A DNA stretch of 64,000 bases from UBA4085 sp964556755. Its GTDB lineage: Bacteria; Acidobacteriota; Aminicenantia; Aminicenantales; UBA4085. The notes beneath the pieces were generated by a model. It was not told the DNA's origin and ran no database searches. It saw nothing but the letters and a program-made list of their open reading frames with translations. Below, in pieces: positions 1 to 8,082 of this stretch. A program made the translations under genes and the position numbers. The DNA lies in the NCBI GenBank assembly GCA_964556755.1, contig CAZKXI010000005.1, positions 62,001 to 126,000 on the forward strand, read 5' to 3'. How positions within the stretch are numbered: position 1 is the first letter of the stretch; each line of letters begins with the position of its first letter.

Positions 1-118
1 TCGGGACGCTTTTGGGGATCGCTCCAGCGAGAAGGCGGAAGGCCAACCGGCGGCGGGATTTGAACCACCAGTGGCGCTCCTCCAGCTCGAAATGGGCCCG
101 GTATTCCTGGGGATTCAT
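1..118 (-). CDS. N-terminal fragment of a SAM-dependent methyltransferase-like protein
   Basis: The gene reads leftwards out of the window, so only its first 39 codons are present. It begins with ATG at 116-118 and opens MNPQEYRAHF, followed by a Glu-rich stretch and RHWWFKSRRR. An opening with an acidic helix, HWWF and an Arg-rich run is typical of class I SAM-dependent methyltransferases found in surface-glycan loci. The SAM-binding motif itself lies outside the window, so the family call rests on the N-terminus only. It lies 160 bp downstream of the DegT aminotransferase on the same strand and probably belongs to the same glycan cluster. Confidence 0.6.
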   Translation of the reverse strand, partial: MNPQEYRAHFELEERHWWFKSRRRLAFRLLAGAIPKSVP

Positions 119-237
119 AGCTTCAACCTCACGGCAAACGCGGCCGACCCCGATCCCACGCCGGCGGGCCGTTGAAACAGCTCGGCTCGGGCCCGGCCTT
201 TCTCCGTTTTGATCGAAGAAAAGCCGCTTCGAAGCCG

Positions 238-278
238 AATTCGGTATGTGTCTGAGAACTCAATTCGGTATGGGTCTG
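238..278. repeat. Short tandem direct repeat directly after the aminotransferase stop codon
   Basis: Two 17-bp units, 238-254 and 262-278, match at 16 of 17 positions (AATTCGGTATGTGTCTG versus AATTCGGTATGGGTCTG) with a period of 24 bp. The second ends one base before the aminotransferase stop codon. The tract is more AT-rich than its surroundings. Similar GTGTCTGA/ATTCGG words occur at the ends of REP-like or IS-derived debris in other genomes, but no transposase is visible here. The rest of the 119-278 gap holds nothing recognisable. Confidence 0.5.
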
Positions 279-1463
279 CTAATTCTGAGACTGGATTTCC
301 TTGACGGCGTCGCAGACGGCCTTGATCTGGGCCGGCTTGAGGGCCAGGCCGCTGGGCAAATAGAAGCCGCGGGCCCCCAGATCGTCGGCCACGGGACAGT
401 CCGCGCCGGCGTAGTCCGGGTCCCGGGCGAAGAGCGGCTGCCGCTGGACCGGGATGAAGAAGGTCCGGGTGTCGATGCCCCGCTCCTTGAGCTTGGCCAA
501 GAGCGCATCGCGCGGCATCCCGAACTCGTCCTCCACCACCACCGCGTACATCCAGTAGACGCTGCGGGCCCAGGGCTTCTCCGGGGGCCGGGTCAGGCCG
601 GCGACCTTGGCCAGCCGACGGCCGTAGGCCTCGGCCATGCGGCGCTTGATGGCGATGAAGCGGTCGATGGACTGCAGCTGGGCCAGGCCGATGGCCGCCT
701 GGACGTTGGTCATGCGGTAGTTGTAGGCCAGCTCGGTGTGCAAGAAACGGCGGCCCGGGGCGTGGGCCAGGTCTTTGAGGCGGCGGGCTTTTTCGGCCAG
801 GGCCTCGTCATCCGTGACGACCATGCCGCCTTCGCCGGTCGTCAGGATCTTGTTGGCGTAGAAGCTGAAGCAGCCGACCCGGCCCATGGCGCCGCAGAAG
901 CGCGGTCCCTTGCGCCCTCCGAAGCGGTAGATCGCGCCATGAGCTTCGGCCGCGTCCTCGACCACATCCAAGCCGAATTCCCCGGCCAGCCCGAGGATCT
1001 CGTCCATGGCGCAGGGGTGCCCGAACAGGTGGACGGGCAGGAGCGCTTTGACCCGCCTTCCGGTGGCCTTATTGCGCAGGATCTTGGCCCGCCGGTCGTA
1101 CCGGCAGCCCTTCCTCAGAAAATGTTCCACTCGGTTGGGATCCAGGTTGTAGGTCTCGCGGTCGACGTCCAGGATGACCGGCTTGGCCCCCGTATAGAGG
1201 ACGGCGTAGGGGACCGCGATCATGGTCTGGGAGGGGATGACGACCTCGTCGCCGGGGCCCAAGCCCATGGCCGCCAGGGCCAGGTGTAAGGCCGTCGTGC
1301 CGCTGGTCGTGGTCACGGCGTGGCCGACGCCCAGATAATCGGCGAAGGCCGCCTCGAACTTGCCGATGTAGGATCCGGCCGAGGAGATCCAGCCCGTCCG
1401 GACGCAATCCGCCACGTAGCGCAGGGTGTTGCGGGCCAGGAGCGGCTCGTTGACGGGGATCAT
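279..1463 (-). CDS. DegT/DnrJ/EryC1/StrS family sugar aminotransferase
   Basis: A 394-residue PLP-dependent aminotransferase of the family that adds an amino group to nucleotide-linked 3- or 4-keto sugars for surface glycans. The family hallmarks are visible: SGTTALHLAL for the cofactor phosphate region, VVEDAAEAHGA with Asp170 expected to contact the PLP ring nitrogen, and FYANKILTTGEGG with Lys205 as the Schiff-base lysine. Length is normal for the family. Its ATG shares one base with the stop of the upstream cupin gene (TGATG), so the two are translationally coupled. Neighbours are a glycosyltransferase, a cupin and a methyltransferase, which fits a glycan cassette. The exact sugar substrate cannot be read from the sequence. 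Confidence 0.9.
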   Translation of the reverse strand: MIPVNEPLLARNTLRYVADCVRTGWISSAGSYIGKFEAAFADYLGVGHAVTTTSGTTALHLALAAMGLGPGDEVVIPSQTMIAVPYAVLYTGAKPVILDVDRETYNLDPNRVEHFLRKGCRYDRRAKILRNKATGRRVKALLPVHLFGHPCAMDEILGLAGEFGLDVVEDAAEAHGAIYRFGGRKGPRFCGAMGRVGCFSFYANKILTTGEGGMVVTDDEALAEKARRLKDLAHAPGRRFLHTELAYNYRMTNVQAAIGLAQLQSIDRFIAIKRRMAEAYGRRLAKVAGLTRPPEKPWARSVYWMYAVVVEDEFGMPRDALLAKLKERGIDTRTFFIPVQRQPLFARDPDYAGADCPVADDLGARGFYLPSGLALKPAQIKAVCDAVKEIQSQN

Positions 1464-1873
1464 CAGAAGAATTCCTTGTCGTCCGCCCCCGCGTACGGCC
1501 CCTGTTTGACCTCGATCATCTTGGAGGGCTCCAGGACCTTGACCGAGTGGCCGCCGCGGGCCAGCAGCACGGCGTCCCCGGGGCGGAGGAAGAAGGCCTT
1601 GATCGTCTCGCCCTCGTCGGTGCAGATCGTCACCCGAACCCGGCCTTCCAGGAGGACGAGGACTTCCTGGGTGCGGAAGATCTCCCGCCGGACCAGCCGG
1701 TGCCGGTGGCGCTTGACCTCCTTGCCCTTGGGATGGACCAGCATCCCCAGCTGCTGGGAGAACTCGCCGGGGGTGAAGAAGCTGGGTCCCGGCTGGTCGT
1801 ATTCCCGCCGCAGGAGGATGGCGTAGATCTCGCCGCCCTTCTCGATCCTGGTCAATCCCTTGCTCTTGCTCAC
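1463..1873 (-). CDS. Cupin-fold protein of a sugar-biosynthesis cluster
   Basis: About 136 residues with a single cupin-like beta-barrel pattern: KRHRHRL with likely metal-binding histidines, then VLVLLEGRVRVTI and FLRPGDAVLLARGGH. The C-terminus ends EVKQGPYAG...DDKEFF, which recurs in small cupins next to DegT aminotransferases. Related cupins act on nucleotide sugars, for example as ketoisomerases or epimerases, but no such activity can be proven here. GTG at 1871-1873 was chosen because GGAGGG sits 5 nt upstream; another in-frame GTG lies at 1892-1894. The stop overlaps the start of the aminotransferase by one base. It follows the glycosyltransferase gene after 40 bp, so all three are probably one transcript. 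Confidence 0.75.
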   Translation of the reverse strand: MSKSKGLTRIEKGGEIYAILLRREYDQPGPSFFTPGEFSQQLGMLVHPKGKEVKRHRHRLVRREIFRTQEVLVLLEGRVRVTICTDEGETIKAFFLRPGDAVLLARGGHSVKVLEPSKMIEVKQGPYAGADDKEFF

Positions 1874-1913
1874 GCGAACCCTCCTCTCCCGCACGGTCCC
1901 CGGCCGGCCGGGC

Positions 1914-2645
1914 TCAACGTATCCTGGCGAAGCGCAGCTTGACCGTCAACCAGACATACTTCCACCCCTTGCGGACGAAGTCCCCGAATCTCTGGCCGGT
2001 CTTGCCGACGCCCGCTCGCCGTTCGACGCACAGGTAGGGGCTTTCGACGATCTTGAAACCGAGCTTGCGGGCCCGGTAGACGAGGTCAATGAAATATTCC
2101 CCGTACCCCCCCCGCAGCGGGACCCTCTCCAGAACCCCGCGGCGGACGGCGATGAAGCCCGAGGTGTAGTCGTGGAAGCCTCGGCCCAGGACGCGCCGGA
2201 TGAATCCGTTGAGCGTTCGGCTCATGAGATAGGCCATCAGCGTGTCGCCCGAGCCGTGAATGATCCGGACCCCGCCGCCCTCGACAAAGCGGCTGCCGAC
2301 CGCAACGTCGGCCCCGGCGGCGATGGCCGCCAGAAGGTCTTCGACTTTCGCCGGCGGCATGGAGAAGTCGCAGTCGGACCAGACCACGACGTCCCCCGCG
2401 GCCGCGGCGATGCCGGCCCTCAGGGCGGAGGTCAGGCCCCGCTCGGTCGTCCGGTGGATGAGGCGCAGCCGGGGCAGGGAGGCCTGCAGGTCCTGGACGA
2501 CCCGCCAGGTCCCGTCGGGGGAGTCGTCGTCGACGACGATGACCTCGGTGGAAGGAGGGGTGTGGAGGAGAACCTCGCGGATGAGAGGCTCGATATTGTC
2601 CCTCTCGTTATAGGTCGGGAAGACGACGGACACCTCGGGCTTCAC
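1914..2645 (-). CDS. Family 2 glycosyltransferase, dolichyl-phosphate-mannose-synthase-like
   Basis: A GT-A fold glycosyltransferase of about 243 residues. It starts VSVVFPTYNERDNI, then has EVIVVDDDSPDGT (nucleotide-binding DDD/DSPD motif), GLTSALRAGI and VVWSDCDFSMPP, the divalent-metal DxD-type motif. This layout matches polyprenyl-phosphate glycosyltransferases such as DPM1, which move a sugar from a nucleotide donor to a lipid phosphate at the inner membrane. No clear membrane anchor is present. GTG at 2643-2645 is preferred because AAGGAG lies about 11 nt upstream and the conserved domain begins right after it; reading further upstream adds non-conserved residues. It is the first gene of the leftward glycan cassette. 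Confidence 0.85.
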   Translation of the reverse strand: MKPEVSVVFPTYNERDNIEPLIREVLLHTPPSTEVIVVDDDSPDGTWRVVQDLQASLPRLRLIHRTTERGLTSALRAGIAAAAGDVVVWSDCDFSMPPAKVEDLLAAIAAGADVAVGSRFVEGGGVRIIHGSGDTLMAYLMSRTLNGFIRRVLGRGFHDYTSGFIAVRRGVLERVPLRGGYGEYFIDLVYRARKLGFKIVESPYLCVERRAGVGKTGQRFGDFVRKGWKYVWLTVKLRFARIR

Positions 2646-2901
2646 GCTCGGCTCTGCTCCTTGGAAGGCCAGGCTATTGTACCCGGGGGAGCCCCGGAAA
2701 TCCACCCGGCGAATCGCGCCATCCATCATCTTGCCTGAGGGATACAGGTCTTGCCGTCCCCAAGCCCCTCCCTTGCGGTCTCGCCGCGGCGGATGGCCCC
2801 CCGTCCGGCTCCCGTCGGCCTCCGGCCGCCTTGATCCTCCCCCCCGGTTATGGTACTTTTACGCTTCGCCTTTCCCGACTTTCGATGAAAGGAACTCATC
2901 C
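2646..2901. promoter_or_regulatory. Divergent intergenic region between the glycan cassette and the gcv operon
   Basis: A 256-bp non-coding region between divergent genes. On the minus strand a TACAAT -10-like box (2676-2681) lies 31 bp from the glycosyltransferase start, with only a weak -35. On the plus strand TTGATC (2831-2836) and TACTTT (2854-2859), separated by 17 bp, form a weak candidate promoter for gcvT. No glycine-riboswitch core was recognised. GGAACTC precedes the gcvT ATG as a weak ribosome-binding site. Confidence 0.35.
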
Positions 2902-3990
2902 ATGAAGAAGACCCGGTTCAACGCCCAGCACCGCGCCCTGGGGGCCAAGATGATCGAGTTCTGCGGCTGGGACATGCCCGTCGAGTACGGCGGCCTGATC
3001 GAGGAGCACCTGGCTTGCCGCCACGCCGCCGGCCTGTTCGACGTCAGCCACATGGGCGAGATCCACGTCTTCGGCAAGGACGCCTTGGCCTTCGTCCAGC
3101 ACATCTCCCCGAACGACGCGGCCCGCCTCTCGCCCGGCATGGTCCTCTACACCGGCCTCATGACGGACCGCGGCACCTACGTCGACGACATGCTGATCTA
3201 CTGCGTCCACCCCGAGTTCTACCTGCTCGTCGTCAACGCCGCCAACACCGACAAGGACTTCGCCTACGTCCAGTCGGTCAAGGGGGGCTACGACATCGTC
3301 CTCGACAACGCCTCCGACCGCTACAGCCAGATCGCCCTGCAGGGCCGCCAGGCCATCCCCATCCTGCAGCCGCTGACCAACGTCGACCTGGCCCCCATGC
3401 ACTCGTTCACCTTCGCCTTCGGCAAGGTGGCCGGCAAGGAATGCCTCATCTCCCGCACCGGCTACACCGGCGAGGACGGCTTCGAGGTCTACACCCTGGA
3501 CCCCGAGCCGGCCGTCCTCTGGGACGCGATCATGGAGAAGGGCCAGCCGCTGGGGCTGAAGCCGGTCGGACTGGGCGCCCGCGACACCCTCCGCCTGGAG
3601 GCCAAGCTGCCTCTTTACGGCAACGACATCGACGACACCACGACGCCGCTCGAGTGCGACTTCAAGTGGATCGTCAAGTTCAAGAAGGGCGACTTCCTGG
3701 GCCGCGAGGCCATCGTCCGCCAGAACGAGCAGGGCCTGACCCGCAAGTGGGTCGGCTTCGAGCTCGTCGACAAGGGCATCGCCCGGCCGCACTACCCCGT
3801 CTTCGTCGACGGACAGCCCTATGGCCAGGTCGCCTCGGGCACCTTCTCGCCGCTGCTGAAGAAGAGCATCGGCTTCGCCTATCTCCCGATCGCCAAGACC
3901 GCGGTCGGGACCGAGTTCGAGATCGGCATCCGCGACAAGCGGGCCAAGGCGGTCGTCGTCCCGACGCCGTTCTACAAGCGCGACTATTGA
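2902..3990 (+). CDS. gcvT: Glycine cleavage system T protein (aminomethyltransferase)
   Basis: A 362-residue tetrahydrofolate-dependent aminomethyltransferase. It takes the methylamine carried on the lipoyl arm of GcvH, releases ammonia and forms 5,10-methylene-tetrahydrofolate. Conserved features are visible in order: FCGWDMPVEYGG near the N-terminus, GLFDVSHMGE, GTYVDDMLIY with the conserved Asp pair at 95-96, SRTGYTGEDGFEVY, and the C-terminal barrel with ASGTFSPLLKKSIGFAY. Length is normal. ATG at 2902 was chosen because the conserved domain starts immediately after it. It is the first gene of a six-gene plus-strand operon; gcvH follows after 37 bp. No dihydrolipoamide dehydrogenase gene is in the window. 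Confidence 0.97.
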   Translation: MKKTRFNAQHRALGAKMIEFCGWDMPVEYGGLIEEHLACRHAAGLFDVSHMGEIHVFGKDALAFVQHISPNDAARLSPGMVLYTGLMTDRGTYVDDMLIYCVHPEFYLLVVNAANTDKDFAYVQSVKGGYDIVLDNASDRYSQIALQGRQAIPILQPLTNVDLAPMHSFTFAFGKVAGKECLISRTGYTGEDGFEVYTLDPEPAVLWDAIMEKGQPLGLKPVGLGARDTLRLEAKLPLYGNDIDDTTTPLECDFKWIVKFKKGDFLGREAIVRQNEQGLTRKWVGFELVDKGIARPHYPVFVDGQPYGQVASGTFSPLLKKSIGFAYLPIAKTAVGTEFEIGIRDKRAKAVVVPTPFYKRDY

Positions 3991-4027
3991 TCGGCTCGAT
4001 AAAAATAAGCTGACAAGGAGGTCCGGC

Positions 4028-4414
4028 ATGTATCCCCAGAACTTCTACTTCACCAAGGATCACGAGTGGGTGGCGGTCGACGGCGACACGGCCACGATCG
4101 GCATCAGCGACTTCGCCCAGAAGCAGCTCGGCGACGTCGTCTTCGTCGAGCTCCCCGAGATCGGCAAGGCCCTGGCCGTCCACCAGGCCATCGGGACCAT
4201 CGAGTCGGTCAAGGCCGTCTCCGAGGTCTTCGCTCCCGTCGCCGGCGAGGTCATCGAGGCCAACGCCGGGCTGGGCGACGCCCCCGAGTCCGTCAACCAG
4301 GACCCCCACGGCAAGGGCTGGATCATCAAGGTCAAGATGGCCGACAAGGCCGACCTGAACGCCCTGATGAAGGCCGCCGACTACGAGAAGTACCTGGAAG
4401 GCCTGGCCCACTGA
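4028..4414 (+). CDS. gcvH: Glycine cleavage system H protein
   Basis: A 128-residue lipoyl-carrier protein that shuttles the aminomethyl group between GcvP, GcvT and dihydrolipoamide dehydrogenase. The lipoylation site is GTIESVKAVSEV with Lys62 as the predicted modified residue. The biotinyl/lipoyl fold is complete, with the conserved SVNQDPHGKGW near the C-terminus. A strong AAGGAGG lies 7 nt before the ATG. The stop is 7 bp before gcvPA. Regulation is presumably shared with gcvT. Confidence 0.97.
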   Translation: MYPQNFYFTKDHEWVAVDGDTATIGISDFAQKQLGDVVFVELPEIGKALAVHQAIGTIESVKAVSEVFAPVAGEVIEANAGLGDAPESVNQDPHGKGWIIKVKMADKADLNALMKAADYEKYLEGLAH

Positions 4415-4421
4415 GTCGGCC

Positions 4422-5768
4422 ATGAGCTATATCGCCCTCAGCGACAGCGATAAGAGGGAGATGCTGGCCCGGATCGGAGTCCGGGCGCCGGCCGATCTCT
4501 TCGGCTGCATCCCCGAGGGGATGCGCCTGACCCGGCCGCTCGACCTGCCCCCGGCCATGGCCGAGCCCGAGCTCGACCGCCACATGACCGCGGTCGCGGC
4601 CAAGAACACCTACGGCGGCTACCTGTCCTTCCTGGGCGCCGGGGTCTACGACCACTTCATCCCCGCGATCGTCGACAGCCTCAGCGCCCGGACCGAGTTC
4701 GTCTCGCCGTACACGCCCTACCAGCCGGAAGTCGCCCAAGGCACCCTGCAGGCGATCTTCGAGTACCAGACGCTCATCTGCCAGCTGACCGGCCTGGACG
4801 TCTCCAACGCCTCCCTCTACGACGGGGCCCACGCCGCGGCCGAGGCCGTCCTGATGATCCACCGGCTGACCGGCCGCTCCCGCGTCCTGGTCGCCCGCTC
4901 CCTCCACCCCCAGTACCGCGAGACGATCCGGACCTATGTCCGCGCTCTCGGCCTGACCGTCGAGGAGATCGGCTACGGCGACTGCGGCGGCCTGAAGTCG
5001 GCCGAGCTGAAGGAGAGAATGGGCGACGACGTGGCCGGGCTCCTGGTCCAGTCGCCGAACTTCTTCGGCGTCCTCGAGGACGTCCGGGGCTGCGCCGAGA
5101 TCGTCCACGCCCGCAAGGGGCTCCTGGTCGCGGTCTCCGCCGAGGCCCTCGCGCTCGGAATCCTGGAAGCGCCCGGCCGGCTGGGCGCCGACATCGCCTG
5201 CGGCGAGGCCCAGAGCTTCGGCCTGCCGCCCGCCTTCGGCGGCCCGTCGCTCGGCTTCATGGCCTGCGCCAAGGCCCACCTCCGCCAGCTGCCCGGCCGC
5301 ATCGCCGGGCAGACCAAGGACGTGGACGGCCGGCGCGGCTTCGTCCTGACGCTTTCCACCCGCGAGCAGCACATCCGGCGCGAGAAGGCCACCTCGAACA
5401 TCTGCTCCAACCAGGCCTGGTGCGCCCTGCGGGCGGCCATGTTCCTGGAGACGCTGGGCCGGGAGGGCCTGCGCGAGATGGCCCTGCAGAACGCCCACAA
5501 GGCCCGCTACGCCGCGGCGGAGCTGACCCGGATCCCCGGCGTCCGGCTCCGCTTCAGCGGCGCTTTCTTCAACGAGTTCGTCCTGGACCTGCCCAAGGAC
5601 GCGGCCGCCGTCGCGGACGCCCTCAAGGCCAAGGGCATCCTGGGCGGGCTGCCTCTGGGGACCTACGAGCCCGGGGCGGGCCGGGCCCTGCTCGTGGCCG
5701 TGACCGAGGTCCGGACGAAGGCCTGCATCGACAGGCTGGCGGCCGCCCTCGAGGAGGTGCTGCGATGA
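4422..5768 (+). CDS. gcvPA: Glycine dehydrogenase (decarboxylating) subunit 1, N-terminal half of the P protein
   Basis: A 448-residue alpha subunit of the split P protein, which decarboxylates glycine and passes aminomethyl to lipoyl-GcvH. The family pattern is visible: SFLGAGVYDHFIP, SPYTPYQPEVAQGTLQ, FEYQTLICQLTGLDVSNAS and YDGAHAAAEA. This half lacks the PLP lysine and supports dimerisation and the active site in alpha2beta2 enzymes. Its stop overlaps the gcvPB start by four bases (ATGA), consistent with stoichiometric coupled translation. Split P proteins are common in thermophilic, Firmicute and many environmental lineages. Confidence 0.97.
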   Translation: MSYIALSDSDKREMLARIGVRAPADLFGCIPEGMRLTRPLDLPPAMAEPELDRHMTAVAAKNTYGGYLSFLGAGVYDHFIPAIVDSLSARTEFVSPYTPYQPEVAQGTLQAIFEYQTLICQLTGLDVSNASLYDGAHAAAEAVLMIHRLTGRSRVLVARSLHPQYRETIRTYVRALGLTVEEIGYGDCGGLKSAELKERMGDDVAGLLVQSPNFFGVLEDVRGCAEIVHARKGLLVAVSAEALALGILEAPGRLGADIACGEAQSFGLPPAFGGPSLGFMACAKAHLRQLPGRIAGQTKDVDGRRGFVLTLSTREQHIRREKATSNICSNQAWCALRAAMFLETLGREGLREMALQNAHKARYAAAELTRIPGVRLRFSGAFFNEFVLDLPKDAAAVADALKAKGILGGLPLGTYEPGAGRALLVAVTEVRTKACIDRLAAALEEVLR

Positions 5769-7222
5769 CCCGCGAACCGCTCATCTTCGAGCTCAGCGCG
5801 AGAGGCAAGCGGGCCTACGCCCTGCCGCCCTTGGACGTCCCCGAGGCCCCCGGCGCCCTGGCCGGGCTGCCGGTTCGGGAAGGCTTGGAAGGCTTCCCGG
5901 AGGCGGCCGAGGTCGAGATCGTCCGCCACTTCACCCGCCTATCCCACCAGAACTACTGCGTCGACGAGGGCTTCTATCCTCTGGGGTCGTGCACCATGAA
6001 GTACAACCCCAAGATCAACGAGAAGATCGCCGCCCTGCCCGGCTTCGCCGCGGCCCACCCCTACGCTCCCGCCGACACCGTCCAAGGCTGTCTGGAAGTC
6101 CTCAAGCGGGCCGAGGATTATCTCTGCGAGATCGCCGGCTTCGAGGCCTTCACCTTGCAGCCGGCGGCCGGCGCGCAAGGCGAGCTGACCGGCATCATGC
6201 TGATCCGGGCCGCCCTGGCCAAGCGCGGCGATCCGCGCCAGGTCGTCCTCATCCCGGACTCGGCCCACGGCACCAATCCCAGCAGCGCCCACCTCAGCGG
6301 CTATACGGTGCAGGAGATCAAGTCCAATCCCGACGGCGGGATCGACCTGGACGACTTAGCCAAGCGCATGGACGAGAGCGTGGCCGCCCTGATGGTGACC
6401 AATCCCAACACGCTGGGCGTGTTCGAATCGAACATCCGCCGGGCGGCCGACATCGTCCACGCCAAGGGCGGCTTCCTCTACATGGACGGGGCCAACATGA
6501 ACGCCCTGACCGGGATCGCCCGGCCCGGCGACATGGGCGCCGACGTCCTGCACATCAACCTCCACAAGACCTTCTCCACCCCGCACGGCGGCGGCGGCCC
6601 CGGCTCCGGACCGGTCGGCGTCGTCAAGGAGCTCGTGCCTTTCCTGCCGACCCCGGTCGTGGTCCGGACGGCGGGCGGGTACGGCTTGGACGAGGCCCGG
6701 CCCGATTCCATCGGCCGGGTCCGCGGCTTCTACGGCAACTTCCTGGTCGTGGTCAAGGCCCTGACCTACATCCTGGCTCTGGGGCCCCAGGGGATGCGTG
6801 AGATTGCCGAGATCGCCGTCCTCAACGCCAACTACATCCGCAAGAGCCTGGAAGGCGTCTACAACCTGCCCTACGACGCGCCCTCGCTCCACGAGGTCGT
6901 CTTCGACGACAAGATCCAGAAGGACGCCCATGGCGTGACCAACCTGGACATCGCCAAGCGTCTGATCGACTACGGCATCCACCCGCCGACGATGTCCTTC
7001 CCCCTCATCGTCCACGGCGCCCTGATGATCGAGCCGACCGAGACCGAGAGCAAGCGCGAGCTGGACGGCTTCATCGAGGCGATGAAGACCATCGCCGAGG
7101 AAGCCAAGACCGATCCCGGCCTGCTCAAGTCGGCGCCCCACCATTCCTACGTCCGCCGCCTCGACGAGACGGCCGCGGCCCGCAACCCGGTCGTCAAGTG
7201 GGAGAGCCCGAAAAGCGAATGA
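5765..7222 (+). CDS. gcvPB: Glycine dehydrogenase (decarboxylating) subunit 2, C-terminal half of the P protein
   Basis: A 485-residue beta subunit carrying the PLP site. Lys268 in INLHKTFSTPHGGGGPG is the predicted Schiff-base lysine; the Gly-rich stretch after it is characteristic of GcvP. Also visible are YPLGSCTMKYNPK and AGAQGELTGI with the PLP-phosphate loop. ATG at 5765 overlaps the gcvPA stop (ATGA), and the end overlaps the glyQ start in the same way. With gcvPA it forms the full decarboxylase. Confidence 0.97.
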   Translation: MTREPLIFELSARGKRAYALPPLDVPEAPGALAGLPVREGLEGFPEAAEVEIVRHFTRLSHQNYCVDEGFYPLGSCTMKYNPKINEKIAALPGFAAAHPYAPADTVQGCLEVLKRAEDYLCEIAGFEAFTLQPAAGAQGELTGIMLIRAALAKRGDPRQVVLIPDSAHGTNPSSAHLSGYTVQEIKSNPDGGIDLDDLAKRMDESVAALMVTNPNTLGVFESNIRRAADIVHAKGGFLYMDGANMNALTGIARPGDMGADVLHINLHKTFSTPHGGGGPGSGPVGVVKELVPFLPTPVVVRTAGGYGLDEARPDSIGRVRGFYGNFLVVVKALTYILALGPQGMREIAEIAVLNANYIRKSLEGVYNLPYDAPSLHEVVFDDKIQKDAHGVTNLDIAKRLIDYGIHPPTMSFPLIVHGALMIEPTETESKRELDGFIEAMKTIAEEAKTDPGLLKSAPHHSYVRRLDETAAARNPVVKWESPKSE

Positions 7223-8082
7223 GCCTGCAGAGCCTGATCCTCCATCTCCAGACCTACTGGGCCGGCCAGGGCTGCTACCTGGCTCCGACCTACGACCTCG
7301 AGGTCGGGGCCGGGACCATGACCCCGGACACCTTCTTCCGCGTCCTGGGCCCCCGCGCCTGGCGGACGGCCTACGTCCAGCCCTCCCGCCGGCCCACCGA
7401 CGGCCGCTTCGGCGACAACCCCAACCGGGTCCAGAAGCACCACCAGTTCCAGGTCATCCTCAAGCCCTCGCCCGACGACGTGCAGCGCCTCTATATCGAG
7501 AGCCTGCGGGCCCTGGGCATCGACCTGGCCGCCCACGACCTGCGCTTCGACGAGGACGATTGGGAGTCGCCGACCATCGGGGCTTGGGGCGTCGGCTGGC
7601 AGGTCATGCTGGACGGATTGGAGATCAGCCAGTTCACCTACTTCCAGCAGGCGGGCGGCATCGACGTCGCTCCGGTGCCGGTCGAGATCACCTACGGCCT
7701 GGAGCGGCTGGAGATGTTCCTGGAGGGCCGGGACGACATCTACGACCTGCAGTGGTCCGACGACGTGACCTATCGCGACCTGAGGCTGGAGGAGGAGAAG
7801 CAGTTCTCCGAGTACAACTTCAACCAGGCCACGGTCAAGTCCCTGCGCGAGATCTTCGCCCTGGCGGAGAAGGAAGCGGCCCAGCTCGTCGCCCGGGGGC
7901 TCTACCTGCCGGCCTACGACCAGTGCCTGAAGTGCTCGCATGCCTTCAACTTGTTGGACGCCCGCGGGGCCATCAGCGTCACCGAGCGGGTCAAGATGAT
8001 CGCCCAGATCCGGGCTCTGGTCGGCCAGGTGGCCCGGGCCTTCAGCGACCGCGCCGCCGCCCCGCCGCAAGGGACAATCTGA
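7219..8082 (+). CDS. glyQ: Glycyl-tRNA synthetase alpha subunit
   Basis: A 287-residue class II catalytic subunit of the heterotetrameric bacterial glycyl-tRNA synthetase. Motifs typical of GlyQ are clear: DLEVGAGTMTPDTFF, AYVQPSRRPTDGR, KHHQFQVILKPSP, FTYFQQAGG and ITYGLERLEM. ATG at 7219 overlaps the gcvPB stop by four bases; another in-frame ATG at 7198 would give a longer overlap. It activates glycine and works with GlyS, encoded one base downstream. Co-transcription with the glycine cleavage genes means that glycine breakdown and glycine charging would share control. Confidence 0.97.
   Translation: MSLQSLILHLQTYWAGQGCYLAPTYDLEVGAGTMTPDTFFRVLGPRAWRTAYVQPSRRPTDGRFGDNPNRVQKHHQFQVILKPSPDDVQRLYIESLRALGIDLAAHDLRFDEDDWESPTIGAWGVGWQVMLDGLEISQFTYFQQAGGIDVAPVPVEITYGLERLEMFLEGRDDIYDLQWSDDVTYRDLRLEEEKQFSEYNFNQATVKSLREIFALAEKEAAQLVARGLYLPAYDQCLKCSHAFNLLDARGAISVTERVKMIAQIRALVGQVARAFSDRAAAPPQGTI

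Noticed and set aside
246..1289. Long plus-strand open frame opposite the DegT aminotransferase, and many like it (for example 21580-25407 plus)
   Set aside because: GC-rich third positions leave the opposite strand free of stops. The predicted products are Gly/Ala/Arg/Asp-rich without domains, and the other strand encodes clear enzymes.
2646..2901. Possible glycine riboswitch before gcvT
   Set aside because: No conserved aptamer core or tandem arrangement could be recognised by eye. A covariance search would be decisive.
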